From: a virus
Reading direction: 5' to 3' (one strand)
DNA length: 21,533 nucleotides
IMG/VR virus record: IMGVR_UViG_3300024262_000294
Span: 1 to 21,533 of that record
Numbering within the stretch: position 1 is the first letter of the stretch; each line of letters starts with the position of its first letter. Below, one piece after another: positions 1 through 12,000 of this stretch. Both the position numbers and the translations under genes were made by a program. The notes beneath the pieces were generated by a model that did not search any database, was not told the DNA's origin, and worked only from the letters and a program-made list of their open reading frames with translations.

Positions 1-1792
1 CTCTATTTGAATTATAATATGTACCTGTATTAAGATCAAAAGATGAATCCCAAGTTTCATAACTATTATTTGTAGTTATAGTATTATCATATTCTTCTAA
101 CTCTACAGCATTATAGTGTGTAGTTATCCTAGCATCTGTTAACCTATGATCTACCCCATAAAACGCTAAGTTTTTAATAGAGCCTTCACACCCTGATAAT
201 ACAGTAGTTAGATTAGTATTAGCAAGAGCATACATCCCATAACCAATATATAGATTCTTAGTCTCTGTAAATTTTAAGCTTACCCCGTTATACGGGCCAC
301 CAATAGTATTAGTAAAAGTAACAGCACAAGCAACATCATTAATAGTGATAGTAAAGTCACTATCAATATCATCTGATCTAATAACAACATGATTCCAAGT
401 ACTACTGTCTAATACACAAGGATTAGTTGTTGATACCGCATGATGTCTATAGTTAAGAAAGTTCTGTTTTGTGCTGACTGAAACATGACCTGTGCTTAAT
501 ACAGCAACACTATTTTCACCATCAATAACACTATCATTTTTTTCAAATATAACTGCATCTGCTGTACCTGCACCTTTGTACCAAAATTCTATAGTAGCTA
601 GTTGTGCAGTTTTAACTAAGTTATAACTTGAAGCTTCATAGTTTTGTGGTTTTCCTGTATAAGCATAATGTGTACTAGCACACTTTAAACCATTACCGTT
701 AGGTTCAAAAGCTTGATCGCCTAAGTTATCATCTAATATTGATGTATAAATATGTGTATTATTACCTGCTAAATCAAAACCATCTTGCTTACCATCAATA
801 CCATTTAATTTATTATAATAACAAGGTTGATCGTCTAATACTACACTATCATAGTCAGTTTTAGTTACATTTAATAATTCTAATCTTTCCTTTAACACAC
901 ATAAATTTACTAATAAACTATTATCATCATCAGTTGGAGCTGCACTAAACCTTAATCTACTGATATAAAATGAATTATATACATTTTTTATAACACTTTT
1001 AGGGTAGGGAGTATTATTACTGGTTAAAGTTGCTGCACCAATAGTAACAGTATCAAATCTAGTATCAGGATAATCAGTTATTTTTCCATCTGAAGGGCTT
1101 GCATCACTATCTCCAGCATCTTGTGATCTTGATTTTTGTAACTTTCCATCAAAATACAAGCCTTGCCCCTGAGAACTAAAATCTAACATTATATGATGCC
1201 ATGTATTATTCTCTAATACAGCTTCAGTATAATGCAATGAACCATACACAGTATTTGGTCCATTTACATACCATACTAAATGATTTCCAGTATCGCTTAT
1301 GCCTATAAAATTCGAGAAGCCTGTACCGCTAGTTTCTAAGCTATTATTAAAGCATATTATTGATTGTGAAACCCCTGAAGGGCCAAGGCTATAACTTCCA
1401 AATCTATAAGCTGCTATATCTGCCGCTGGATGCCTATTAGAAATTAAATCTATATCTGGATTAGAAGAATAAAACCAAAAATCAATAATCATTCTTTCAG
1501 TTAGTTTTGCCTGCAGAGTGCCTAAATTATTTGCAGTTAAATAAGAGCCATCACCTAGTTTGACAGAACCATTTGAGCTATTAGGTCCAGTTTGTCCGTA
1601 TAAAGGTGTTCCTACAGCAGTAAGTGTAAGAGCATTATCTTCATCAGTTAGAGCAGCAGCTTCAATACCACTTGTAAAATACCAAAACCCAAGTCTAGTA
1701 GTAGATAAATTACAAGATAATGGAGGGTCTAATGGTCCAGTAGGGGTTTTATATTCATCTGTTAAAAAATTTAGTAGTTTAAAGTGGTGCAT
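1..1792 (-). CDS. LamG/concanavalin-like tail tip or receptor-binding protein (3' end missing)
   Basis: I translated this reading frame by hand. It is open from an ATG at 1792 to the left edge, about 597 codons with no stop, so the C-terminus is missing. The start has a good GAGGAG ribosome binding site 7 bases upstream, inside the end of the preceding gene, which it overlaps by 14 bases. Two regions look like concanavalin/LamG jelly rolls. One spans about residues 100-300 (MIIDFWFY, then NNTWHHIMLDF and LYFDGK). The other spans about 390-560 (ATIEFWYKGAG, STWNHVVIRSDD, then a closing NLYIGYG strand). LamG folds in phage tips usually bind glycans or host surface structures. Being the last visible gene after the tail-tip genes fits a receptor-binding or side-fibre protein. 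The function is inferred from fold-like patterns and position; the reading frame itself is secure. Confidence 0.85.
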   Translation of the reverse strand, partial: MHHFKLLNFLTDEYKTPTGPLDPPLSCNLSTTRLGFWYFTSGIEAAALTDEDNALTLTAVGTPLYGQTGPNSSNGSVKLGDGSYLTANNLGTLQAKLTERMIIDFWFYSSNPDIDLISNRHPAADIAAYRFGSYSLGPSGVSQSIICFNNSLETSGTGFSNFIGISDTGNHLVWYVNGPNTVYGSLHYTEAVLENNTWHHIMLDFSSQGQGLYFDGKLQKSRSQDAGDSDASPSDGKITDYPDTRFDTVTIGAATLTSNNTPYPKSVIKNVYNSFYISRLRFSAAPTDDDNSLLVNLCVLKERLELLNVTKTDYDSVVLDDQPCYYNKLNGIDGKQDGFDLAGNNTHIYTSILDDNLGDQAFEPNGNGLKCASTHYAYTGKPQNYEASSYNLVKTAQLATIEFWYKGAGTADAVIFEKNDSVIDGENSVAVLSTGHVSVSTKQNFLNYRHHAVSTTNPCVLDSSTWNHVVIRSDDIDSDFTITINDVACAVTFTNTIGGPYNGVSLKFTETKNLYIGYGMYALANTNLTTVLSGCEGSIKNLAFYGVDHRLTDARITTHYNAVELEEYDNTITTNNSYETWDSSFDLNTGTYYNSNR

Positions 1793-2387
1793 TTCTGAAC
1801 TCCTCTATCAATACCAATGCTTCTTTAACATTTAAAGAGTCTGATATGTTCTTTTTAGTACTCAATCTTAAATTTTCTATAGTTCCAGCTACACCTCTCC
1901 AGGAAGTTGCAATAGTAATTATTTCATTTGCTGCGGTTAATAAATCAATTACTCCATCATTAACTCCAATGCCAGCAGCAACTAAAGGATATTTCTCAAC
2001 TGTCCTTGTTTCATCTAATAAACACTCTTGTGCTTGCTGCATTTTATCAGCATAAACTAATTCTTGACCTGGCGTGGTAGTAATATATTTTTGTCTGGCA
2101 AAACCACAAGCATCGTCAATCTCTTTTAGAAAAGCATCTTTAACTACAGATAAATCTTTATCTAGTATCTCAAAACTTTTTAATACTTCTTGACCTTGAA
2201 TAACATAAGATACTGCACCGTATTCATGTATTTCAGAGTTAAAGTTAGGGTATGTGTTATTTACAACAGGATACCAGCCTTCTGCTAAATACTTTGTTAA
2301 AGGTGGTATTCCTAAATAAGCCAATGATAATTTTGGTCTTTTAACTGGATCACCTGTTATAACCCCATTTTCTACTTTAACGTACAT
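1779..2387 (-). CDS. Tail-fibre-associated protein, possibly assembly chaperone-like
   Basis: This encodes a 202-residue soluble protein with no signal peptide or membrane segment. The ATG at 2387 has a strong TTAGGAG ribosome binding site that overlaps the TAG stop of the gene before it. The middle, about residues 85-115, has an ACGFARQKYIT segment followed by GQELVYADKMQQAQE. I associate this pattern with small fibre-linked phage proteins encoded beside tail fibres, several of which help fibre assembly. The N-terminus (MYVKVENGVITGDP) also resembles the start of such proteins. It sits between two fibre-like genes and overlaps the next start by 14 bases, so it is probably translated together with the LamG protein. 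The exact role is unknown; it could equally be a minor structural protein. Confidence 0.7.
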   Translation of the reverse strand: MYVKVENGVITGDPVKRPKLSLAYLGIPPLTKYLAEGWYPVVNNTYPNFNSEIHEYGAVSYVIQGQEVLKSFEILDKDLSVVKDAFLKEIDDACGFARQKYITTTPGQELVYADKMQQAQECLLDETRTVEKYPLVAAGIGVNDGVIDLLTAANEIITIATSWRGVAGTIENLRLSTKKNISDSLNVKEALVLIEEFRNAPL

Positions 2388-2396
2388 TAATATCTC

Positions 2397-3566
2397 CTAA
2401 AGCGTAGTATAATTGGAACCTATGACGTTACCATAACTCTTCACACTACCAGTATTATCTTTTGTTATATAATAGGTAATAATATGAATACCGTCTAAAG
2501 GTGTTAATTCAAAAGGATAATTTCTTAATTGATCTGATACCAATAAAGACTGTCCTCCTGTTGAGTTCCAACCTGTACCATAGGTGATACCAGGCCAAAC
2601 AGCAGTACCAGAATATATTATATGAATGTAAGCAGCTGTGGTACTATTTGGCATAGCACTGGTATCTAGATTATAAGTTACTCCACCCGTTATACTGCTG
2701 AAAATATCATTACCTGTTACATTAACTTCTATAGTGGCTGGAGTCCCACCTAATACCTCAAAACCTTCCAAATATTTTTCAATGGTATGTCTTTTTAATC
2801 TTCTGGTCCATTTGTAATCGTCTGTTGTAACTCTTGCAAAAGTAGCATCTACAAAGTTAGCATCAACACCTGATGCTTCATCTGATACCGTTCCTCTCCA
2901 ATCGTATGTTGTTCCAGAATCATCAGCAACTATAATTTTTTTATTATCAACACCTTCTTCTACAACTAAACCACCACCACCTCCACCACCAGTTATCTCT
3001 ACCCAAACAGCGGTAGCAGCGGTATTATCAACACATATAAATGCTGTGTCTGCGGTAGTATTAACCCAAGTTGTACCTACATCATAAGAATCATCAGACG
3101 CATCAGGATCCGTAGTGGTCACAACATTAGGTAAATTATTAGTTTGTTTCCATACCGCTAATCCAACACTTGCATCAACACAAATAAAACTGTTATTTGC
3201 AGTAGTATCTATCCAAACACTTCCTACGCTATATCCACTTGATGAATCATCTGTAGTAATAGGCGATGCTGATGCAGATAAATTATCCTGTATACCAGAT
3301 CCACCACTAATCTCTGACCAATAAAGAGGACTTGTGGACGGTGTGTCGCCTGTACTTATTTGAATACAAACATATACAGAAGTTCCTTCTGTTGCAATAT
3401 CACCGACAGCGTAAGTTTTTCCTACATCCCAAACCTTACCTCTAATCTCATTATTTATTCTATTATCTAAATAAGTAAAATTGGTATTGCAAGTATTTCC
3501 TGTAGTCCATAATGTATCTGCTCCAGGATCATCAGGTATTCCTACAGTAATAGGTATAAGTGGCAT
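2397..3566 (-). CDS. Tail fibre-like protein with carbohydrate-binding-like module
   Basis: This 389-residue protein starts at an ATG with a near-perfect GGAGG ribosome binding site 9 bases upstream. Residues 45-86 (VWDVGKTYAVGD, then YVCIQ, then YWSEI) resemble the short CBM5/12-type carbohydrate-binding modules common in phage fibres. A duplicated unit of about 35 residues follows at roughly 108-142 and 158-192. Both copies contain a (S/T)xW(I/V)(D/N)TTA segment, then AFICVD or SFICVD and end in AVW. A seven-glycine linker at about 193-199 joins them to a separate C-terminal domain. The gene follows two minor tail genes and starts just after the stop of the preceding one. I infer a fibre or tip protein that contacts surface sugar; the carbohydrate specificity cannot be read from the sequence. 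Confidence 0.75.
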   Translation of the reverse strand: MPLIPITVGIPDDPGADTLWTTGNTCNTNFTYLDNRINNEIRGKVWDVGKTYAVGDIATEGTSVYVCIQISTGDTPSTSPLYWSEISGGSGIQDNLSASASPITTDDSSSGYSVGSVWIDTTANNSFICVDASVGLAVWKQTNNLPNVVTTTDPDASDDSYDVGTTWVNTTADTAFICVDNTAATAVWVEITGGGGGGGLVVEEGVDNKKIIVADDSGTTYDWRGTVSDEASGVDANFVDATFARVTTDDYKWTRRLKRHTIEKYLEGFEVLGGTPATIEVNVTGNDIFSSITGGVTYNLDTSAMPNSTTAAYIHIIYSGTAVWPGITYGTGWNSTGGQSLLVSDQLRNYPFELTPLDGIHIITYYITKDNTGSVKSYGNVIGSNYTTL

Positions 3567-3567
3567 T

Positions 3568-4347
3568 TTAAACGACCTCCGTTAAAGCAAAACCAATATC
3601 ATTAAGATTAAATAAAGGATAATCCAACGGATTTATTACTTTATTTCTTCCAAGAAATGTGTGGATACCATTAGCTTTATCATCTGGATCAAACTCATAT
3701 AATATACTTTCAGCAATACCTAATTCCAACTGCATTTTATAATAACTTTCACCAAGAGCGTATGATACATGTTTGTTTGTAAATATTGCACCACGTAATC
3801 TAACATTCTGGATCACCGATTCAATACCTACAGTACTTTTTTCAATAATAGTATTTGATGTGTCCATATCATGTTTCAATCCGTAATTCATATTATCAAC
3901 AGTGATAAATCGTCTACCGATAAACAAACGTCCTATTTTAATGAATCCATCTGAATTAGTATCATTAATGGTTAACCGCCAATAGGGATCAGTTACAGCC
4001 GTGTCTATTGTGTCACATGTTGTTTGATGCAGGATTGAACCATCATAGGTATAGGGTGTAATTACACCACTATCATAAACACTTACTGTTCTTCCAGCAT
4101 CACTAAAACACTCCCACTGATAAGAACCTAAAGTGGTTATATTGTGATTGCAGATACCTAATACTTGAACATCTTTAAGATCAGTTAGTGTTATGTCCAA
4201 AGCTAATTCAGTCAAATCTAATGTCTTGGCTGCTGCGGTAAGTAGTTTTCTATTTAACATGGTTGTATCAAGATTATTTCTCCATACACCACCTGAATAT
4301 GTTGCTGTGATACTTGAATCACTATAACCTAATACAAAATTACCCAC
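3568..4347 (-). CDS. Minor tail protein, distal-tail or tip-like
   Basis: This 259-residue protein uses a GTG start. An ATG two bases away reads into a stop after six codons, and an AGGTAA ribosome binding site fits the GTG. Residues about 125-150 (PYWRLTINDTNSDGFIKIGR followed by LFIGR) match a jelly-roll, galactose-binding-like pattern that I know from phage minor tail proteins encoded after the tape measure. The protein is acidic, with no membrane segments. It lies 15 bases after the hub-like gene and directly before a fibre gene, as expected for a component linking the tail tip to the fibres. The family assignment rests on motif memory, so the exact position in the virion is inferred. Confidence 0.75.
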   Translation of the reverse strand: MGNFVLGYSDSSITATYSGGVWRNNLDTTMLNRKLLTAAAKTLDLTELALDITLTDLKDVQVLGICNHNITTLGSYQWECFSDAGRTVSVYDSGVITPYTYDGSILHQTTCDTIDTAVTDPYWRLTINDTNSDGFIKIGRLFIGRRFITVDNMNYGLKHDMDTSNTIIEKSTVGIESVIQNVRLRGAIFTNKHVSYALGESYYKMQLELGIAESILYEFDPDDKANGIHTFLGRNKVINPLDYPLFNLNDIGFALTEVV

Positions 4348-4362
4348 ATTAATTACCTATAT

Positions 4363-6021
4363 TTAAGGACAAGCGGTTATAGGTCTAAAACCTAATAACT
4401 TATATGTCACTAACATTCTCTTAGTATTAACATTAATACCAATCACAACAAATTTATCATCATCTATTTCAAAATATTCACTGTTTATAGTTACTGTATC
4501 ACCTAAATCTAAAGCATCATGTTGGTCACAAGTACTATCATTATTACTTATCAAATAATTGGTATCTGATATCAATACAGTTGTACTTGATATTCTTACA
4601 CCGGTACAATTATTAGTCATTACACCCAATACTATACCTGTGTTAGATGCTAAGATTGGACAAGTTACTTCAAAAATATCATTTATTTGATTCCTATGTG
4701 CTAACCATGCCGCTGTTTCTGTAACAGCATCAGCAGAATAACGAATATTACTATCAATATCAACTGTTTCTAAATCATTATACAATGCCACATTACATGT
4801 TAAAAGAGCAGAAGTTTTTAAGTATTCATTCTTATAAACTTCTATATCTTTTACATTAACTAAACCACTTAAATCACCAGTATTTTGAATGGTGTAATTT
4901 TTTTGATAACCTAAATTTATTTGTTTAGGTGGAAATTCATATTCTACCTTTTCAACTTTAAAAGCGATAATATCTGTATTATCAATAAAATCTTGCCCCG
5001 CATCTAAAAATCTAACTAAAGGTGTATTAAGTTCATATCCTCTCACAGTATTCACATTTAGATCACCTACTGCATCAAACCAGTAAGTAACATCTAAATT
5101 ATCAATGATTGATTTAAATAATTTTACATAAGTAGTGGATGATGTTTGATAAAGTCCAAAAGTATAACTAGGTGCAAAATGAATCACTGAACCATTCAAT
5201 GATAATTCTGAAACAAGAAAATTTACAAAATCAGTAACAGTTTTTGTTACCTGCTTTACATCAATTGTAATATCGTATACAGGTTTTGAACCTAACTTAA
5301 TAGTACCTTCAGCTAAACAAGTATGATAATTACCTGATATAGGAGCAGTAGCGGCATCCATTAAAGCAGTAGTAGCATAATCTGCTGTAAATGTTAATGC
5401 TCCACCTCCATCTTTGACAGCATCAATACTAGCAACTGCGGCTCTTGCACCAGCGTAATCCCAATTACAACCATAAACCAACGTATTAGATTTTAAAAGT
5501 ACAGGCGTAATATTAAATACATCACCAAATAATCTTGGTTTAGTTTTATCTTTTAGTTCTATTTCGCCCTCGAAATTAGCCGGAACACCGGTAAATACTT
5601 CAGGATTAATAACTTTAGTCAGCACATCAAAATGAGATTTAGCTTTAATTTCAACTGTTTTTCTTTTTACTAATAATGTATCGCACTCACCTATAAATAA
5701 CGGATACCATACATTAGATGACGGAGCGAAATTAGATTTAACATATATTTTCATACTACGATCATGAAATAAATAGTCGTTTAAATAGTTTTGATCTTTA
5801 TTTATCAAACGAACATTCATACTATCATTCGTATTACCTAATTTTCTTTGTAATAATATTGAATCTTTAAGTAAAGGCTCATAAAATCTTTCTTCTGTAT
5901 CACCTGCAATAAAAGCTGTAAATCCTGAGTTAGAAAAATAAAATGTAGATTCCAATCCTGTATCAAATGATACACCCGTTATTTGTAGAGCAATTTGAAG
6001 TTGCTCTCTTTGAACACTCAC
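4363..6021 (-). CDS. Tail tip / baseplate hub-like protein
   Basis: This 552-residue protein begins with GTG at 6021. The start overlaps the TGA of the tape measure gene by 4 bases, and a GGAG site lies 8 bases upstream. The N-terminal half holds short beta-rich segments ending in FIGECDTLLVKRKTVEIKAK, a pattern seen in proteins that form the ring at the tail tip. A central block (about residues 165-260: PRLFGDVFNITPVLL, LVYGCNWDY, IKLGSKPVYDITIDVK) resembles siphophage minor tail proteins that carry a domain for assembling the tip. Being immediately downstream of the tape measure is the usual place for the distal-tail/hub genes. I see no protease, lysozyme or other catalytic motif. It could be a distal tail protein rather than the central hub. 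Confidence 0.75.
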   Translation of the reverse strand: MSVQREQLQIALQITGVSFDTGLESTFYFSNSGFTAFIAGDTEERFYEPLLKDSILLQRKLGNTNDSMNVRLINKDQNYLNDYLFHDRSMKIYVKSNFAPSSNVWYPLFIGECDTLLVKRKTVEIKAKSHFDVLTKVINPEVFTGVPANFEGEIELKDKTKPRLFGDVFNITPVLLKSNTLVYGCNWDYAGARAAVASIDAVKDGGGALTFTADYATTALMDAATAPISGNYHTCLAEGTIKLGSKPVYDITIDVKQVTKTVTDFVNFLVSELSLNGSVIHFAPSYTFGLYQTSSTTYVKLFKSIIDNLDVTYWFDAVGDLNVNTVRGYELNTPLVRFLDAGQDFIDNTDIIAFKVEKVEYEFPPKQINLGYQKNYTIQNTGDLSGLVNVKDIEVYKNEYLKTSALLTCNVALYNDLETVDIDSNIRYSADAVTETAAWLAHRNQINDIFEVTCPILASNTGIVLGVMTNNCTGVRISSTTVLISDTNYLISNNDSTCDQHDALDLGDTVTINSEYFEIDDDKFVVIGINVNTKRMLVTYKLLGFRPITACP

Positions 6022-9000
6022 TTTAAACGCTCCATATTAACAACATCTTCTTGAGCATCAGCTTGTCTTTTTTGATGCTCGATGGTTTCTTTAAATCCAA
6101 ATGAGTTAATCTGTCTTAAATTTGATACTTCTTCTCTCAATTGCCTTAATTCTTCAATGATTTCATCATTATCTTGAACTGGTGTACCAGATATACCGTA
6201 TTGTCTTAATTGTTGTGAAGTACTAGGGTCAATAACCATCTCACCTTGATGCAGGTAAGCGTATTGATTTTCAGGAACAAAATCTGTACCGTTCAAATAA
6301 GAAGGAACATTTAATCCAGTATTTAACGCTCTTGAATTTTGCAACATTAACCAAATACCTTCGTTTCTTAATGCTCCGTCTGCTCTAATTGCTATTGTTT
6401 CCTGTAACAAATTAAAAATATTTTCACCGATAAATTGAAGCATTTGATTATCAGTGAATTGCCCACCATAACCATTAATTGAGGTAGATGAATCAGTTCT
6501 TATACCTATCAATTCAGTTAACATTAAATTATTACGTTCAGCAATAAAATGAAGTAATTGATTATCAGAATATTGTCCACCATAACCTAAATCAACTGCT
6601 TGTCTGGATGCTTCTGATTCAATATTATTTAATGTTCCGTCAATATTAGATAATATTCTATTTCCTAATTGATTCTCTTGAGCGACAGCTTCATTCCAAG
6701 CGTTTATATCGTCCATAGTGAACCCTAATTCATTTTTAAGGTAATCAGTAACCACTTCATTAGAAGTTCCTATAACGTGCGCTAATTTGTTTGTAGACCA
6801 TAAATTATCACCGGCAATCTCTAGTAATATTTTAACTAAAGCATCATCACCATTATTTAAATTTTCAGTCAATTTAACTAAATCAATATCATTAGATGCA
6901 GCGAGTTCTAAAATTGATACATCTTTTGCCAAAGATGAATCAACAAGAACATTAGCTAATTTTTCAGAATTAAGTTGATTCTTATTTATCTCTTCTTGTG
7001 CTGAAATTGAATCTTCTAACAACTTAATTTGATAATCAATATCAGTTATCGACCAACCTTTAAATTCAGAATCAATATCTTTAGGATCTTCAGTAAGAAT
7101 TGAACTAGGATCAACAATCATACTTTCTAATTTTGACGTTACATCATCAAAGATTGAAGAATATTGTTGTGTGGACGCATAAAATTTTTGAGAAAAATCT
7201 AAGTAATCTTTAGCATATCCTGCTGCTTTATCAACATCACCTAATGCGACACTTTCGTTGAATAATTTTCCAGCAGCTTGCATTTGTTCTAAAGGAGATT
7301 GATTTTTAAGATCGGATATTTTTAACTCATCCAACAGATCCATAATTGTTTTATTAGCATCAATGGCTGCTTGATATCTTTCTAAATCAGTTAAAAGAGC
7401 TTCACCGGCTAAATCAGCATTAAATAGCATTAACTCACGTTGCTCTCTTAAAAATTCCAAACGAGCCTCATCACCTGTTGGAAATAAATCAGCTTTTAAT
7501 GAATCTAACTCTGATTGCAATGATTTAATGATATCTTTCAATCTGATCATTGCACTACCTAATTTTTGCAACGAAGGCAAAGCATCTCTTGTAGCTTCAT
7601 CAGAACCATCTAATGTCTTTATGTATTTGGCTAAATCTTTTGTAGTGTAACTGGTATGATCAGCAAGTACACCAAACTCATTATATACTTCTTGAATTTC
7701 TCTAATTGATGTTTCAAGATCAGAATTATCGTATAAAGAATTAAATAATTTTTCAATGGAAGTATTAAACTCTTCAATAGCTTCTAAATTTTCCTTAATA
7801 GCATCATCTTGATCTTTATATGCGTCATTTAATAATTTTAAATCATCAATTAAAACTAGTAATGTAGGATCAGTTTCATCTAATGATTTAGCATATTCCT
7901 GCAAAGCATCTACATCAAATAATGACAAATCTATATCATATTTTTCTGACAAATTATCAATTGTATTGGATGCTTTTTCTAATGGGGTTAAGTTTGAGTT
8001 TACTAAATCCTGTATTGATTCTTTGATTTTTCCAAAATGATCTCTCATGAAAACAATAGCATCAGTCAATTCATAAATTGACTGTATATGGTCAATATCT
8101 GCTTGACGCCTTAAATTAACTGAATCAATATATTTCACCACATCTTCAGCAGTTCTACCGAATTGTCCACCTAAATTATCAATTACTCTAAGAGCTTTTT
8201 CATAATCTTCAACACCTAATAATCTGTCTTTAGCATCTTGTAGTTTAACAAATTCATCAATCATTGAAGCGGTTAATTCTTCCTTTAAATCTCTCTCATC
8301 GGTGATGGTTTGTTTATAGGCGTCTTGTGCTGATATGAAATCTGTAAATACACCTTCTAATGCTGCTACCTGTCCCCATAATTTTTGACCTTCTTCATCA
8401 ACAGTATCTATACTTGCTAATAGATTTAAAAATCCTTGAGCAGTACTAGGTAAAGTAAATCCTAATGCTTCAAATGCTTTTGTGGCTCTGTCAGTGGCTA
8501 TTTGAAATTGTTTGCCTTCACCTAATAAACCGATAATACCATCCAACGATCCTTGTAGATTATCTAATCCACCTGCACCAAATAATGTAGAAGATGTTAG
8601 TGTCCCACTTCCTAGCGCATTAATTTGTAAACGGACATCTTCCATCGTTCTATAAGCATTATATATATCTTCTGCACTACCTGTTAATGTCCTCATTATG
8701 TCGAGAACACCATCACCCATACCGCCTACAAGTTCTTCAGCATTAATAATGGTCTGCTTAATAATTTCAGCACCCACATCTCCTTGTTTATTTACAACAT
8801 CGGTGAATTTTATAGTAACATCTTCAAATCGCTGACCTAGTTTAGAAACATAATAATCAGAAACTTGAACATCTCTGGACACTCTAACTAATGTTTCAAA
8901 TAATCCTTCACCTATTTTTTGGAAAGGTACTATAAATGATCCTGCAACGCTATTTACTATCATATCAGCTTGTGCGCTAAAGAAATTGGATAATTCTTCT

Positions 9001-12000
9001 TGTATCTCATCCCCTGTTTTACCAACAAAAGATATCTTCATTTCCTCTAAGATGACATCACTTAATAACCCTTCAACAATGCCTAGCTCTGCTCCAAGTC
9101 CAACTAATGAATCAGTAATTACACTTCCTATCTCACCAAAAACTAATGAAAATTGATTAGCTACTTCATCAGACACATCACTAAAATTATCTTCAACATC
9201 TGATGATGAACTAAACCAACTTTTTGTTGTTTCTTCAACAGTCTGAAATGAAACTGCATCCACACCGGATATAGCTGAATCTAATAATTGTTTATTGAAT
9301 TTAATACCATAATCAATCATTTCTTTTTTGGTTTTACCAAATAATCCACCAGCTATGAAATTAGTAATACCCCCTAATACAGGTACATCTTCAAGTATGG
9401 TAAAAATTTTTGCCATACCTGTTAATTCAGGTAATTGCTCTTCAAATCCTTCACCAAAAGCAAACCCACCTTGACGCATTAATATCGATGCAACGCCACC
9501 TAACTTACCATCAATGGATATCAAACTAGCGGTCATTTGAGACATTAGTTCAAATTCAGGTTTAGCATATTCTTCTAATGTTTCTAAAGAATTACTAAGA
9601 GACTCACTTTTAGCACTTGCATCACCTAATACAGTACTGGTGTTACTTGCGTTCGTTGATGTGTTTACATTTGAAGATAATCCAGTAGATGCTCCGCTTC
9701 CACCTAAATCACCCACATCTCCTACGAAACTTGCAACCATTGCTGCCATTGCTATCATTCTAGGAATAGCTGTATAAGGATCACCCATTCCTTGATTCAT
9801 GATGGCTGTTATACCTTTAGCTATTGCAAATGCTTGTTCAGCTATCATTGCTGCCTTAGCACCATCACTTCCTTCCTTAAACATTTTTGATGCTGCACCG
9901 GCTAAATTCCCATACATATCAAGTTGCTTTTGCTGATATTCAAATTTATCAGCATCAGTTTTATTAGTTTGTGCAGAATAGGTTGCTTCTAATGTAGCGA
10001 TATCTTCAAAAGCATTTTTAACATCAAACATACCTGAAACAACACGTTTTAAATCACTATCTAAACCTTTGGTGAAGTTTGTTTTCTCTTGTGCTCGACC
10101 TACACTTTTATATTCTTGAGTTAACTTCATCATAGACTTTGCAGCTAAAATAGCAGAAATAGCTTGTTTATCCATCAAAAAACTAATCTCTGCTATTCCA
10201 TTGGCAAATCTTTTCTGAGCACCAATTGTACTATCATATTGTTCTTTTAAATTCTCAATATAGTTATCGCTTAATATATCTTTACGATCTAAAAATGCTT
10301 GGTTAGTTTCTATAATACGTTGAGCATATTCTGTTTCAGATATGACTCCTTTATTCAAATCTTTAATATAATCTTTAATACTATCTGTCATAAAATCTTC
10401 AGCCGATGAAAAGTCAGGACCAATAACATCTGAATTTTTCATCCGATTAGATTCTTTATTAAAGTCACTCAAATTATCCGTGTATTTTTCTAAAGATTTT
10501 GCTGCTTTTTTTATTTGTTTTTCATTATCAGCAGTAGCTTTTTTAAAAGCTTTAGATTTTTGAGTATAAATCCCCATTCCTTTAGTATATTGTTCCAAGG
10601 TCACTTTCAACTTACTTGTACCTAATATGTAATCCACATAAAGTTTTGTAAGTTTACGTGCTTTATCAATCATCGGATCCATTCCTTTATCCAGATCTGA
10701 CATTAATCTTTTATGATCTTTTTCCGCTTGTGTTAATTTTTCAGTAGATGTGGTAATACCTAATAATTCATTTTTAGCGTCTAATAACGCTTTGGTATAT
10801 TCTTTCTCTTGAGCAGCAGCACCTTTAGTCATTTCAGCTTTAGTAAGCTGCATTTTAGACAACATTTGCATATTTTCAGAATATGTTTTTGTTGCTTCTT
10901 TCAATCCTGGTACTTCATAAACATTAGAGGGTGGTTTAATTAAATCAAAAGCTTTTTGCAATGCTTTGATTGCTTCTTCAAATGCGTTTACTTTTTTCTT
11001 AGCTTCGATTAAAACTGGATTAGTTTCTTCATTTGATTTTTTAAATTTATTTAATGCGGTTGTGGCTTTTTCAACTGAACCTGAACTTTTAAGAACAATA
11101 TCATAAATTATCTTACCTTGTGCAATACTTTTATCTTGTTCTAAAGTTAACTGTTTTTGTGCTTCAGTTAATCTTTTAGTTTGTTCAACAATAAGATTGC
11201 TAATATTTGATTTTGCTTCTTCACGTCTAGCTGGTGCTTCAATACGGGATAAATGTTGTCTTAATCTTAATTCTTCTGCAAGTACCTTGTTCGCTTCTTC
11301 TGTTTTTATTCTTTCTTCTTCTTTTTGTTTTGCCAACAAACTACCAGTTTCAGCAGCCAATTCACTTTCTCTTCTAGCGTCTTCTACACCAGAAGTATAG
11401 GTGTAAAAACTCCCTACGACTAAACCAATAGTAGTTAACAATAATCCCCAAGGTCCTAATAAAAAACGCATAGCAAAAGCTAATGCTCTTGTTGCCCATG
11501 ATGCTGCTTGAAGTGCTTTAACATATAACCAAGCAGCTACCGTTGAACCGCCTAATGCTACTGATAATTGGGCACTGGCAACCCCTGCAACATATTGACT
11601 ACGTGTCCAGACAGCTAATCCTTGAGTAGACAGTAATATACCTGTTGTTAAACGGGAGAAAAATCCCGTCATAACCGCTAATTGAGTATTAACAAATGCT
11701 GTGGCACTTCCTACTCCGAATAAGTTACCGGTAAAATTTGCAACTGCTAAAATAAGACTTGCAAGTTTTAATGATGCAAATGCTATTCCTAAATTTAAAA
11801 CAAAATTAGCTAAATCTTTTACATAAACCGTATTATCTTTTAGCCAAAGCGTTAAATCTGATAAATTTTGAATAAATCTTGTGATAAAGTTATCAGATGA
11901 TCCTAATATTTCATTAAGAGCTAATGACCAATTGTTACCCAAACGAGCAACGGAAGCAGAAACCGTATCGGTTAAACCAGGTAAATCTTTGGTACGATCA

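Noticed and set aside
1560-1835. Plus-strand reading frames here and elsewhere (for example 3115-3324, 11197-11400, 12205-12681, 18735-18977, 20811-21059)
   Set aside because: All lie opposite well-supported minus-strand genes, lack convincing ribosome binding sites and look like low-complexity shadows.
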